DNA from: Halothermothrix sp.
GTDB taxonomy: Bacteria; Bacillota; Halanaerobiia; DY22613
Length of the DNA stretch: 64,000 nucleotides
NCBI GenBank assembly: GCA_016841825.1
Contig: JAENYK010000002.1
Span: forward strand, 310,001 to 374,000
Direction: 5' to 3'
Part shown: piece by piece, positions 50,931 to 60,055 of the stretch
Numbering within the stretch: position 1 is the first letter of the stretch
Layout of the letters: each line of letters begins with the position of its first letter
The notes under the pieces: generated by a model
The model's database searches: none
What the model saw: the letters and a program-made list of their open reading frames with translations, nothing else
Told to the model about the DNA's origin: nothing
Program-made: the position numbers and the translations under genes

Positions 50931-53599
50931 AATTTTTAAATTTGTACAGTATAAAAGGACCTAACATTTATTCTTATAATCCAGTAATTGTCATGGAGGT
51001 AGACTTAGAAGAACATACGAGAATTTATTCAAATGAGATTCCTGACTTTATTCCTACTTTACTTGCCTATTTTCCAGGTTTAAAGAAACATCATTGCTGC
51101 AAGAATTATGCTGGAGGTTTTGTGGAAAGACTTCACACGGGAACTCTATTAGGACATGTTATGGAACATTTGGCTCTGGAATTACAGACAATGATTGCTG
51201 AACCGGTTCATTATGGTAAAACCCGTTATTCTGATGAGATTAATGCTTATCGAATTGTATTTTCTTATTATCATGAAGCCCTGGGATTACAGACGGCGAA
51301 GGTGGCGTTTCAATCTATTGTAGATATTCTGGCAGGTAAGGAGTTGGATGTGCAGGGGATTATTAACCGATTGGAGAGGGAATATACTAATGCCAGTTAT
51401 GGTCCCAGTACCCAATCAATTATTGAAGTAGCGCAAAAAAGAAAAATACCCGTAATTCCTCTCAGTAGACGAAGTAGTCTAGTCCAGCTTGGGTATGGCT
51501 CTAAGCAGAAGCTAATTCAAGCTACCATTACTCAGGGAACTTCCTGTATTGGGGTGGATATAGCCTGTGACAAACTGGAAACTAAAGAGATCTTCGGGGA
51601 GATGGGATTACCAGTACCCAAAGGTTATCAGGCGTCTACTCTGGAAGAAGCCCGGACGATAATGGATAAATTGGGAACTCCAGTGGTAGTAAAGCCTGTG
51701 GATGGTAATCAGGGAAAAGGTGTATCTTTAAACATTTCTACTCCTGAAGAATTACTTCGGGCTTTTGAGGTTGGACAGAGATATGGGAAAGAGGTTCTGA
51801 TTGAAGAGTATATACAGGGGAACGATTATCGCTTAACTGTGGTTAATGGAGAATTGGCTGCAGCTTCTCATCGATTACCTCCTTTTGTAGTTGGAGATGG
51901 AGTTCACAATATTCGTCAGTTGATTCAAAAAGTGAATGCAGATAATCTGAGGGGGGAAGGTCATGAGAAGCCATTGACCAGAATAAAAATTGACCAGGTG
52001 GTATTGATGACAATTTATCGACAAGGTCTAACTTTGGAGAGGATTTTACCCGAAGGAGAAAAAGTTTTCTTACGGGAAAATGGTAATTTGAGTACCGGTG
52101 GTACTGCTTACGACGTTACGGAAATGGTTCATCCGGAGAATAAGCAATTGGTCGAGCGTGCTGCCCGGATAATCGGTCTGGATATCGCGGGAATTGATCT
52201 ACGAACAGAGGATATCTCTAGACCGATCTCCCGTTATGGAGGAGCAATTATTGAAATCAATGCAGCTCCTGGAATTAGAATGCATCATTACCCTACTGCT
52301 GGCAAAGTTAGAAATGTTGCAGAAAAGATTGTGGATATGTTATTTCCCAAGGGTAATGGAAGGATTCCGATCTTTGCAGTAACCGGAACTAATGGTAAGA
52401 CGACTACTACCAGGTTAATTCAGCATATTTTACTCCAGACGGGGAAAACTGTTGGGATGACAACTACAGATGGAATATATGTTAATCGAAATCTGGTGTT
52501 TAAAGGTGATACTACTGGCCCGTGGAGTAGTCAGGTTATTTTAAAAGATTCAACGGTGGAGATGGCGGTTTTGGAGACGGCGAGAGGTGGAATTATTCGG
52601 GCTGGATTAGGCTATGATAGAAGCGATGTGGGGATTGTCCTCAATGTTAGTGATGATCATCTGGGGTTGGCAGGGATTGAAACTTTAGAGGATCTGGCCA
52701 GAGTTAAATCTCTGGTGGCGGAAACAGTGCATAAAGATGGGATATGTGTTCTTAATGGGGACAATTTGTACACGGTGAAGATGGCGGAGAAGTGTATTGG
52801 TGAGGTAATATTTTTTACCCGAAATCCTCATCAGGAGGTTATTCAACGGCATTTAAAAGTTGGAGGTAGGGTAATAGTCGCTGATGAGGAGATGATTCAA
52901 ATCTGGAATGCCGGAGAGATTAAGCCTTTAATATCTTTAAAAGAGATTCCGATGGTCTGGAATGGAAAGGCAATTCATCAGGTGGAAAATGTTTTGGCAG
53001 CAATTGCAGGTCTTTATGGATATGGAATGGATGTTGAATATATTGTCAAAGGATTGTGCACTTTTGGTGGAGATATTCAAAGTAATCCCGGAAGGTTAAA
53101 TCTGATCGAATGTGATGGTTGGAGATTAATTTTGGATTATGGGCACAATGTAGAAGGTTATAGATCGGTAATAAATTTTGCTCAAAAATTGGGCTATCAA
53201 CGCCTGTTAGGCGTCGTAGGTGTTCCGGGTGATCGTCCGGATAGTTCGATTGAAAAGGTCGGTCATCTGGTAGGTGATACTTTTGATCAGGTCTGGATTA
53301 AAGAAGATGATGATTTACGTGGGAGAAGGTCAGGTCAGATAGTAGATATCCTGCTAAAAGGTATCTCTGCTGGTGGACAGCGAACCAGGCATAAAATTAT
53401 TTTAAATGAGAAAGAAGCATTGGAGGCTATGTTGTCAGAATTACAAACTGGAGATATTGGAATAATTTTTTATGAAAAAGAACCAGAAAAACTTTTAAAA
53501 ATTATCGAAAAATATATGGGGGAACTGCAGCAAGATAGGCAAGAAAAGGATTTAAGTTTAAATAAAAGCAGTGTATTCGCAGTAAACTCATCCAGATAG
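50927..53599 (+). CDS. cphA: Cyanophycin synthetase
   Basis: An 890-residue enzyme that polymerises Asp and Arg without a template, giving the nitrogen reserve cyanophycin. It has the full length of the family (about 870-900). The N-terminal domain runs to about 160, an ATP-grasp module lies at about 220-475 (KPVDGNQGKGVSL, IEINAAPGIRMHHYP), and a Mur-ligase-like module starts at VTGTNGKTTTTRLIQHIL (about 484) and includes DDHLGLAGIETLEDLARVK. GTG 50927 overlaps the cphB stop and follows AAGGAGGAAGG. Both catalytic sites look intact. Confidence 0.95.
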   Translation: MKFLNLYSIKGPNIYSYNPVIVMEVDLEEHTRIYSNEIPDFIPTLLAYFPGLKKHHCCKNYAGGFVERLHTGTLLGHVMEHLALELQTMIAEPVHYGKTRYSDEINAYRIVFSYYHEALGLQTAKVAFQSIVDILAGKELDVQGIINRLEREYTNASYGPSTQSIIEVAQKRKIPVIPLSRRSSLVQLGYGSKQKLIQATITQGTSCIGVDIACDKLETKEIFGEMGLPVPKGYQASTLEEARTIMDKLGTPVVVKPVDGNQGKGVSLNISTPEELLRAFEVGQRYGKEVLIEEYIQGNDYRLTVVNGELAAASHRLPPFVVGDGVHNIRQLIQKVNADNLRGEGHEKPLTRIKIDQVVLMTIYRQGLTLERILPEGEKVFLRENGNLSTGGTAYDVTEMVHPENKQLVERAARIIGLDIAGIDLRTEDISRPISRYGGAIIEINAAPGIRMHHYPTAGKVRNVAEKIVDMLFPKGNGRIPIFAVTGTNGKTTTTRLIQHILLQTGKTVGMTTTDGIYVNRNLVFKGDTTGPWSSQVILKDSTVEMAVLETARGGIIRAGLGYDRSDVGIVLNVSDDHLGLAGIETLEDLARVKSLVAETVHKDGICVLNGDNLYTVKMAEKCIGEVIFFTRNPHQEVIQRHLKVGGRVIVADEEMIQIWNAGEIKPLISLKEIPMVWNGKAIHQVENVLAAIAGLYGYGMDVEYIVKGLCTFGGDIQSNPGRLNLIECDGWRLILDYGHNVEGYRSVINFAQKLGYQRLLGVVGVPGDRPDSSIEKVGHLVGDTFDQVWIKEDDDLRGRRSGQIVDILLKGISAGGQRTRHKIILNEKEALEAMLSELQTGDIGIIFYEKEPEKLLKIIEKYMGELQQDRQEKDLSLNKSSVFAVNSSR

Positions 53600-53687
53600 G
53601 CAGGAAAATTTTAATTTATAGCTAATATTGTAAGATAAACATTAGCTTTCGATGTACTGGAGAGCAAAGTGAGAGGAGATTTTGGAT

Positions 53688-54551
53688 TTGAAAGAATTAC
53701 AATTTTCTGCATATGCTAAGATTAATCTTACACTGGATGTTTTAGGGAAACGTGCTGATGGATATCATGAAGTAGAGATGATTATGCAATCCATCGACCT
53801 TCATGATCAGATAAGTTTACAGGAACAGAAGAGTGGCATTGATATATTGGTTAATCATCCACTGGTTCCTAATGATGAGGATAATTTAGCTTATCGCGCC
53901 GCCTCTTTATTGATGGAGACATCTCAGGTCAATTCTGGTGTCAGAATTGAGATAGCGAAAAATATTCCTGTGGCTGCCGGGTTGGCAGGTGGAAGTAGCG
54001 ATGCAGCTGCTGTCCTGGTGGGCTTGAATCAATTATGGAATCTGGGATTATCAAAGCAAGAACTGATGGAACTGGGGTCACAGTTGGGTGCTGATGTTCC
54101 TTTCTGCATTTTGGGGGGAACGGTATTGGCTAAAGGTATCGGAACCGAACTGATTCCTGTGGAATCGCTGCCAGAGATAGACCTGGTATTGGTCAAACCG
54201 GAGATCAGTATCTCTACAAAGGATATTTATTCCAGATATTCTCCGGCTCTGGTAAAGCGAAAACCTGAATTGAAGGCCATGTTGACCGGGATCAGGGAGA
54301 GAAATATTCAGACGATAAAGGCCAATCTGGTTAATGTATTGGAAGATATTACGCTGCACTATTATCCGGAAGTTCAAAGGATTAAAGATCAGATGTTAGA
54401 GATGGGGCTGTCTTCTGTTCTAATGTCAGGTAGTGGACCTACATTATTTGCTTTAGTTGATTCTTCAGAGATAGCTGAAAAATGTGTTAATCAGTTAAAA
54501 TCAGTGATAAATGGTCAGGTGATCGGGACTCGGACTGGCAAAGGTAATTAG
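53688..54551 (+). CDS. ispE: 4-diphosphocytidyl-2-C-methylerythritol kinase
   Basis: A 287-residue GHMP kinase of the MEP isoprenoid pathway. Seen: YAKINLTLDVLGKRADGYHE at the N-terminus, the ATP loop PVAAGLAGGSSDAAAVL near 92-108, GADVPFCILGGT and MSGSGPTLFALV at the C-terminus. GAGAGGAG places the start at TTG 53688 rather than TTG 53682. The neighbouring nucleotidyltransferase starts 17 bases later. In many Bacillota ispE lies near purR and glmU, as here. Confidence 0.95.
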   Translation: MKELQFSAYAKINLTLDVLGKRADGYHEVEMIMQSIDLHDQISLQEQKSGIDILVNHPLVPNDEDNLAYRAASLLMETSQVNSGVRIEIAKNIPVAAGLAGGSSDAAAVLVGLNQLWNLGLSKQELMELGSQLGADVPFCILGGTVLAKGIGTELIPVESLPEIDLVLVKPEISISTKDIYSRYSPALVKRKPELKAMLTGIRERNIQTIKANLVNVLEDITLHYYPEVQRIKDQMLEMGLSSVLMSGSGPTLFALVDSSEIAEKCVNQLKSVINGQVIGTRTGKGN

Positions 54552-54568
54552 ATAAGGGAGGTTCAAAG

Positions 54569-55330
54569 ATGAAAGTAGATGCAATTTTACTGGCAGGGGC
54601 CAAAAATCACGGAGCATTACGGGAATGTAGTACGCTGGAATATGAAGCCCTGATTGAGGTCAATGGTGTTCCAATGATAGATTATGTTGTTGAAGCTGCC
54701 CGTAGTGCAGTCTCTGTTGAAAGGATTATTGTAGTTGGCCCTGAAGAATGGTTAAAACCACACCTTAAGGATCGAGTGGATTATGTTGTCGAAGGAACGG
54801 ATCAGATTATTGAGAATTTGAGCAAAGCTATTGAAGTTTTGGGTAAAGAGAAGAAAGTTTTGATTATTACCTCTGATATTCCGATGATTAGTTCAGCGGC
54901 TATTGATCGTTTTGTAGCTCAATGTGAGGATAGGGAAGTTGATTTTTATTATCCAATAATCAGTAAAGAAGCCAATCTACAGAGATTTCCGGGCACTCAG
55001 AGAACTTATGCCCGTTTACGGGAAGGTACATATACTGGGGGGAATATATTTGTTTTAAATCCAGTAGTTATTGATCAGGCTGAGGATTTTATGAATAAGC
55101 TGGTAACCTGGCGAAAGAAACCTCTTAAGTTAAGTCAGCTTTTTGGAGTGAAGTTTATCTGCAAATTTGTCCTGGGGAGGTTGACAATCACTGAATTGGA
55201 ACAGAGGTTGAAGAAGATAACTGGATGTTCAGCCGCCACATTGGTTTGTGAATCCCCCGAAATTGGTTTTGATATTGATAAACCGAGTGATCTGGATTTG
55301 ATTGAAAAATTTATGGGTCAAGCGAATTAA
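54569..55330 (+). CDS. MobA-like nucleotidyltransferase
   Basis: A 253-residue GT-A-fold NTP transferase. The N-terminal VDAILLAGAKNHGALRECST is a modified version of the LAxGxGxRM motif, with NHG in place of the usual basic pattern. ITSDIPMISSAAIDRFV holds the metal-binding Asp. YTGGNIFVLNP is also typical. It could activate a sugar or cofactor nucleotide; the substrate is unknown. AAGGGAGG precedes ATG 54569. It is linked to ispE and likely co-transcribed. Confidence 0.8.
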   Translation: MKVDAILLAGAKNHGALRECSTLEYEALIEVNGVPMIDYVVEAARSAVSVERIIVVGPEEWLKPHLKDRVDYVVEGTDQIIENLSKAIEVLGKEKKVLIITSDIPMISSAAIDRFVAQCEDREVDFYYPIISKEANLQRFPGTQRTYARLREGTYTGGNIFVLNPVVIDQAEDFMNKLVTWRKKPLKLSQLFGVKFICKFVLGRLTITELEQRLKKITGCSAATLVCESPEIGFDIDKPSDLDLIEKFMGQAN

Positions 55331-55380
55331 TTCCGTATCTCACCGAGATGCATAACCTGGAAAATTTAACAGCAAAGAAG

Positions 55381-55411
55381 ATGTCGGTGAATTGCAGATG
55401 CCGACATTTTA
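55381..55411 (+). terminator. Terminator-like hairpin after the nucleotidyltransferase gene
   Basis: ATGTCGG and CCGACAT enclose 13 bases, then TTTTAT. The 55331-55632 gap otherwise contains only AT-rich leader and the operator listed separately. Confidence 0.6.
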
Positions 55412-55574
55412 TATATGTTTAGAATTGAGACATATTCCACTGTAGGATATCCTGTAGGTCATTTTGCTCTAATAAAGAAGTGTAAGAGAGTTGTAGCTCT
55501 GGCTCTGGCTGAAATGATTTTCTTTGGGAATAAAATTCAACTCTAAAGAGGAAAATAACCATAAGTGTAGAAAT

Positions 55575-55607
55575 GAACATTAGAGACAAATAAACGAGCT
55601 AATGTTC
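55575..55607 (+). promoter_or_regulatory. PurBox-like operator before purR
   Basis: GAACATTAG (55575-55583) and CTAATGTTC (55599-55607) form a perfect inverted repeat with a 15-base spacer; with flanks the right half reads ACGAACATT on the minus strand. This resembles paired PurBoxes (CGAACWWT core) bound by Gram-positive PurR. It is 26 bases before purR, so autoregulation is likely. Confidence 0.7.
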
Positions 55608-55632
55608 GTCTTACAAAGGAGGTTTAAGGGCT

Positions 55633-56454
55633 ATGAGGAGAAGTGAGCGGATTGCTGCAATCACCAGAGTTCTTACTGATAACCCCAGGAGATTATTTCC
55701 CTTAAAATATTTTACTGAGAAATTTGATTCAGCCAAATCATCAATTAGTGAAGATTTAGCCATTGTGAAGAAGGTTTTTGAAAGCTTGAAGCTAGGTAAA
55801 GTCGAAACATTAGCCGGGGCTGCTGGCGGTGTGCGCTATATTCCTCTGTATCCTGACACAGAGATCCGGCGTATTTTGACAGATTTATGTAAGAATTTAT
55901 CCGATCCAGAAAGGGTTTTACCTGGGGATTTTTTATATATGACAGATTTAGTTTTTATGCCGGGACTGGTCAATAAAATAGGTGGGATTTTTGCTACGTA
56001 CTTTTTTGACAAAGACCCTGATTGTATTATCACTATGGAGACTAAGGGAATTCCGATAGCATTAATGACTGCCAGAGCTTTTAATGTACCTCTGGTCACT
56101 ATTCGCAGGAGCGGTAAGGTTACAGAGGGTTCAGTAGTAAGTATTAATTATGTAACTGGCTCTTCAAAGAAGATTGAAACCATGTCTTTATCTCGCAAGG
56201 CTTTACCGGTTGGTTCAAAAGTTATCATTATCGATGATTTTATGAAAGCCGGAGGTACGGTTCGCGGCATGTTAGAACTGATGGAAGAATTTAAAGCGGA
56301 AGTTCTTGGTGTAGGAGTGCTTGTTGAGACTGCTAAACCAGAGAAAAAGTTAGTAGAGAAGTATATCTCTTTGCTGATATTGGAGAGTGTTGATAATGAT
56401 ACAGATTCAATTACAATCCGCCCGGGAGAATGGATGCAAGAAGCGGGTTTATAA
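55633..56454 (+). CDS. purR: Purine operon regulator PurR
   Basis: A 273-residue Gram-positive PurR. An N-terminal winged helix (about 1-73: RRSERIAAITRVLTDNPRRL, SAKSSISEDLAIVKK) is followed by a phosphoribosyltransferase-like domain with the PRPP motif VIIIDDFMKAGGTVRGM near 198-214. It senses PRPP and controls purine genes; the domain is regulatory rather than catalytic. AAAGGAGG precedes ATG 55633. The inverted repeat just upstream fits self-control. Confidence 0.93.
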   Translation: MRRSERIAAITRVLTDNPRRLFPLKYFTEKFDSAKSSISEDLAIVKKVFESLKLGKVETLAGAAGGVRYIPLYPDTEIRRILTDLCKNLSDPERVLPGDFLYMTDLVFMPGLVNKIGGIFATYFFDKDPDCIITMETKGIPIALMTARAFNVPLVTIRRSGKVTEGSVVSINYVTGSSKKIETMSLSRKALPVGSKVIIIDDFMKAGGTVRGMLELMEEFKAEVLGVGVLVETAKPEKKLVEKYISLLILESVDNDTDSITIRPGEWMQEAGL

Positions 56455-56476
56455 TTTTTTGGTTTTTGTGATATGA

Positions 56477-56512
56477 ATAAAGAATCTGCCCATTGCGAGC
56501 AGATTCTTTATT
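56477..56512. terminator. Bidirectional terminator between convergent genes
   Basis: AATAAAGAATCTGC (56477-56490) pairs perfectly with GCAGATTCTTTATT (56499-56512). T-rich and A-rich flanks let it work for purR and for the minus-strand gene, whose stop codon it touches. Confidence 0.88.
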
Positions 56513-57558
56513 TATAAAAAGTATTCCCATAACTCCTGCCCATCACATAGAGCCAACAATTTATGCACTAATCGTCTTCTCTGGATAAATAGTTGGTCTA
56601 AGTCCAACGTATACCAATAATACTCATCCATTTCTTCACGATATGATTGAGCTCTAATTAAAGAACTTACCGCCATCTTTAGTTTTTGTTCAAAGTCATC
56701 CTTATCCGCGGACACCTCCTCATTTCGAAAATATAACTCAATATCTTCGGGTCGTCTCGTAAGGGTATGACATTTGTTTTCGGAAAGAATAAGTTGTTGT
56801 TCTTCGGGGAATAGGATACCTTCTACTAAATCTGGCACAAGGGGATTAATGAACAATTTACATTTCATGTTCAAATTATGGGCTCTGGATTCTGCCAGTT
56901 TGAAGAAAGTTCGGGCAAAAGTATCGGAGCTTTTCAATATATATCTCCTTTTGAGTTCACCTGTTAGTTTTTCAATATTAGATACCCACCCATTGCTGGT
57001 AACCGAAGAAATCAAAACTTTTTCTGGTTGTCCTGTATTTTCGGCGGTAATCGGAAAAATTGATTGGAACAATAATAGCATCTCCCGGGTTAATTCACCT
57101 AACTGATATGAGGGATATGGCAGTGAGTTCAATAACTGTAAACCTTGCTGTTGGTAAAAAAGAACTTTTTCTTCCAGTTCATCAATAGAGTTCTGATAAT
57201 GATTTAACAGTTCAGCATTACAATATAGAGTGAGATCCAATTCTTCCAGAGGAGAATGATATTCTTTAGAGTTTGCAGCTATCTCTTTTAAAAGAGATAC
57301 TAGATTGTTACCATTGAGAATGACTCTTTTTAGTGAGGGCATAATAATTATGTCTGGTGTATCGGGATAAACACAACTTAAAAAAACTTCAAGTGGAATA
57401 TCATGAATCTCTAAATCAGCTACTGTGTCATGTAAAAAAATAGTCACAGCAGATTGGGGTAATCCCCGAACGACCAGAACCTGATAGTCCTTATTCCACT
57501 GGGGAATAGAGTGATATATGCCATCTCCAGAAAATGTATTTGCAAAATAGTAATTCAT
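56512..57558 (-). CDS. Protein of unknown function, possible degenerate ATPase
   Basis: A 348-residue minus-strand protein, divergent from glnR. GGGAGG lies 9 bases before ATG 57558; the frame is open back to 57651 without a binding site. It has two similar halves, each starting with a strand region and carrying a motif like INPLVPDLVEGILFPEEQQL. This reminds me of a clostridial two-domain P-loop protein family (PRK06851-like), but the place where a Walker A motif would stand reads VVRGLPQSAVTIFL, with no GKS. If the relation is right, the ATP site has been lost. It has no membrane segment. The assignment is tentative. Confidence 0.6.
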   Translation of the reverse strand: MNYYFANTFSGDGIYHSIPQWNKDYQVLVVRGLPQSAVTIFLHDTVADLEIHDIPLEVFLSCVYPDTPDIIIMPSLKRVILNGNNLVSLLKEIAANSKEYHSPLEELDLTLYCNAELLNHYQNSIDELEEKVLFYQQQGLQLLNSLPYPSYQLGELTREMLLLFQSIFPITAENTGQPEKVLISSVTSNGWVSNIEKLTGELKRRYILKSSDTFARTFFKLAESRAHNLNMKCKLFINPLVPDLVEGILFPEEQQLILSENKCHTLTRRPEDIELYFRNEEVSADKDDFEQKLKMAVSSLIRAQSYREEMDEYYWYTLDLDQLFIQRRRLVHKLLALCDGQELWEYFL

Positions 57559-57635
57559 GGGGACATTCCTCCCAAATTTCTCCCTGATTACTACATATGT
57601 ATGCGAATATTTTAAAAACTTTCCTCTAAATTTTA

Positions 57636-57652
57636 TGTTAAAAAACCTCACA
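57636..57652 (+). promoter_or_regulatory. GlnR/TnrA box
   Basis: TGTTA, 7 bases, TCACA: a perfect match to TGTNA-N7-TNACA. It sits just before the -35 of the glnR promoter. A second, half-preserved copy (TGTAA, 7 bases, TCATT) overlaps the -10 at 57680-57696. Confidence 0.8.
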
Positions 57653-57657
57653 TAAAG

Positions 57658-57686
57658 TTGACATAGAATATAATAAGGTGTAAAAT
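57658..57686 (+). promoter_or_regulatory. Promoter of glnR-glnA
   Basis: TTGACA at 57658-57663, a 17-base spacer and TAAAAT at 57681-57686. It is flanked by the GlnR boxes. Confidence 0.75.
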
Positions 57687-57724
57687 AGTTTCATTATTTT
57701 AGTTTAGTAAAGTGGTGAATTAAA

Positions 57725-58111
57725 ATGACAGAGACAACTAGACCAAAATATTCAATGGCATTGGTGCGCAAAAAAACAGGTTTAACCGACCGCCAGATAC
57801 GTTATTATGAGGAAGTTGGATTAATCAATCCAGTACGTACCACAGGTAATCAAAGAATCTTCACGGCCGGGGAGATTGAAAGACTGCTTAAGATTAAGGA
57901 GTTACTCGCAGGTGGTATGAATATTGAAGGGATTAAAGAACATTTATCTTCAAGGGCAGATCTTCCTCTAAATTATACTCCCACCCCACCAGCAAGGTCT
58001 TTACCTGGAATGAAACGGGGGCTTACTTCACTGTATCCAGTCTCAAACAGAGCTCAATTGGTTGAGATGATAGTACAGAGAAGGAGAGAGAAAGAAAAAA
58101 ACAAAACTTAA
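57725..58111 (+). CDS. glnR: Nitrogen regulator GlnR (MerR family)
   Basis: A 128-residue MerR-type repressor. The winged-helix region LVRKKTGLTDRQIRYYEEVGLI lies near 14-35, with the wing and coiled-coil start after it. The C-terminal tail (about 95-128) would sense feedback-inhibited glutamine synthetase in GlnR proteins. It starts 39 bases after the promoter -10, and glnA follows after 24 bases. The GlnR box upstream indicates autoregulation of the glnRA operon. Confidence 0.92.
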   Translation: MTETTRPKYSMALVRKKTGLTDRQIRYYEEVGLINPVRTTGNQRIFTAGEIERLLKIKELLAGGMNIEGIKEHLSSRADLPLNYTPTPPARSLPGMKRGLTSLYPVSNRAQLVEMIVQRRREKEKNKT

Positions 58112-58135
58112 TTTCAAAAAGGAGTGTTCCAAAAA

Positions 58136-59476
58136 ATGTCCAAAAATAAAAAAATGACTCGTGAAGATGTATTACGATTAGTAAAAGAATGGGATGTAAA
58201 GTTTATCCGTTTGCAATTTACAGACATTCTTGGAATCATCAAAAATGTTGCAATTTCTGTTGAACAATTAGAGCGGGCGATCGATACAGGTATAATGTTT
58301 GACGGTTCTTCGATTGAAGGATTTACCAGAATTCAGGAATCTGATATGTACTTAAAACCAGATTTAGATACTTTCGCAATCTTCCCCTGGCATCCACGCA
58401 AGAGTTCTGTAGCCAGATTGATCTGTGATGTGTACACTCCTGATGGAAAGCCATTTGTTGGCGATCCACGAAGTACTTTGAGAAAGGTGATTGCAGAAGC
58501 AGAAGAGATGGGCTTTACTTTATTTGCCGGGCCAGAACCTGAATTTTACCTCTTTAAAGTAGACGAACAGGGACGACCAACAACTATTCCCAATGATGAA
58601 GGAGGATATTTTGACTTATCTCCAGTGGATTTAGGCATCAACACTCGCCGGGATATTGTGTTAGCTTTGGAGGAGATGGGTTTTGAAATTGAAGCATCTC
58701 ACCATGAAGTTGGCCCTGGACAGCATGAGATTGATTTCAAATATGAAGATGCCTTACGGACGGCAGATAATATTGCTACATTTAAATTTGTCACCAAAGC
58801 AATTGCCAAAGAACATGGTTATCACGCGACATTTATGCCGAAACCTATCTTTGGAGAGGCGGGATCGGGAATGCATATCCATCAGTCTTTATTTAGAGAT
58901 GGTAAAAATGCTTTTTATGACCCAAATAATACTCTGGGATTGAGTGAAATTGCCTACTACTATATCGGAGGAATTCTGAAACACGCCCGGGCTATTGCAG
59001 CTATTACTAATCCGACTGTAAATTCTTACAAACGATTGGTTCCAGGATTTGAGGCACCAGTATATATCTCCTGGTCTGCAGCCAATCGAAGTGCTTTAAT
59101 TCGCATTCCATCTGCCCGGGAAGAAGCAACCCGAATTGAGATTCGTAATCCGGACCCATCCTGTAATCCATATTTGGCGATGGCGGTTACTTTAAAAGCA
59201 GGTCTGGACGGAATCAAGAATAAGATTGATCCAGGTACTCAGACCCTTGATAATATTTTTGATATGACTGAAGAAGAACGCATTGATGCTGGGATTATTA
59301 ATCTGCCCGGTAATATTATTGAGGCAGTTCAGGAATTGGCCCAGAATACTATAATTAGAGAAGCCATTGGAGACCATATTTTTGAACATTTTGTGGAAGC
59401 TAAGATGATTGAATGGGATGTTTATCGAACTCAGGTTCATCAATGGGAATTAGATCAATACCTAAAAATATATTAA
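58136..59476 (+). CDS. glnA: Glutamine synthetase type I
   Basis: A 446-residue type I-alpha glutamine synthetase, the enzyme that assimilates ammonium into glutamine. Motifs: [19 protein letters not shown], metal site [25 protein letters not shown] region [16 protein letters not shown] and [20 protein letters not shown]. The length and lack of an adenylylation site (no NLYDLP-like motif) fit the GlnR-regulated Gram-positive type. AAAGGAG precedes ATG 58136; GTG 58124 overlaps the binding site. Confidence 0.96.
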   Translation: MSKNKKMTREDVLRLVKEWDVKFIRLQFTDILGIIKNVAISVEQLERAIDTGIMFDGSSIEGFTRIQESDMYLKPDLDTFAIFPWHPRKSSVARLICDVYTPDGKPFVGDPRSTLRKVIAEAEEMGFTLFAGPEPEFYLFKVDEQGRPTTIPNDEGGYFDLSPVDLGINTRRDIVLALEEMGFEIEASHHEVGPGQHEIDFKYEDALRTADNIATFKFVTKAIAKEHGYHATFMPKPIFGEAGSGMHIHQSLFRDGKNAFYDPNNTLGLSEIAYYYIGGILKHARAIAAITNPTVNSYKRLVPGFEAPVYISWSAANRSALIRIPSAREEATRIEIRNPDPSCNPYLAMAVTLKAGLDGIKNKIDPGTQTLDNIFDMTEEERIDAGIINLPGNIIEAVQELAQNTIIREAIGDHIFEHFVEAKMIEWDVYRTQVHQWELDQYLKIY

Positions 59477-59510
59477 AGGCGGACAAAGGCAGGAATAAAC
59501 CCTCCGGAAG

Positions 59511-59540
59511 TTGAATACTCTTAGAGTTGACAATTATACT
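59511..59540 (+). promoter_or_regulatory. Promoter before the ECF gene
   Basis: TTGAAT at 59511-59516, an 18-base spacer and TATACT at 59535-59540. Confidence 0.5.
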
Positions 59541-59559
59541 TTAGGGAGAGGATATGCAT

Positions 59560-60054
59560 ATGAAACAGTTATCGGCAAAACAACTGGTCTTAATAGCTCT
59601 TTTTGCTGCTACTGTCACTGTTGCAACCATGTTTTCCAGGATTTCTTTTTCACCAAATGGTTATTTTAATCTTGGTGAGACTCTGATTTATGCTACAGCT
59701 TTTACCTTTGGGCCATTGGTAGGGGGAATCGCTGGTGGTCTTGGTGCTGCTCTGGCAGATATATTTAGCGGATTTTTGCTGCCCTGGGCACCTATTACCT
59801 TTGTACTTAAAGGAATCGAGGGTTACGTAGTGGGTAAACTTGGCTCTGGGAAAGAGATTGGTGGCAAAATTACTGCTGCAATTATTGGGGGGTTAGTCAT
59901 CATTATTGGTTATCCACTGGCCAGTGTTATTTTTTATGGCTGGGGAGCTTTTTTACCAGAATTATATGTGGATCTGGTGCAGGTCAGTGTTGGCATTATT
60001 GTAGCTATCCCATTATCCAAAATTTTAAAAAATATTGCAAAAGAGATGATATAA
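59560..60054 (+). CDS. ECF transporter S component
   Basis: A 164-residue membrane protein with five or six helices, the substrate-binding subunit of an energy-coupling-factor vitamin importer. The N-terminus KQLVLIALFAATVTVATMF and the GETLIYATAFTFGPLVGGIAG / GAALADIFSG stretches are typical. The substrate is unknown; no riboswitch was seen upstream that would identify it. GGGAGAGG favours ATG 59560 over ATG 59554. The shared ECF ATPases and T subunit are not in this window. The next gene starts one base after its stop. Confidence 0.85.
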   Translation: MKQLSAKQLVLIALFAATVTVATMFSRISFSPNGYFNLGETLIYATAFTFGPLVGGIAGGLGAALADIFSGFLLPWAPITFVLKGIEGYVVGKLGSGKEIGGKITAAIIGGLVIIIGYPLASVIFYGWGAFLPELYVDLVQVSVGIIVAIPLSKILKNIAKEMI

Positions 60055-60055
60055 G

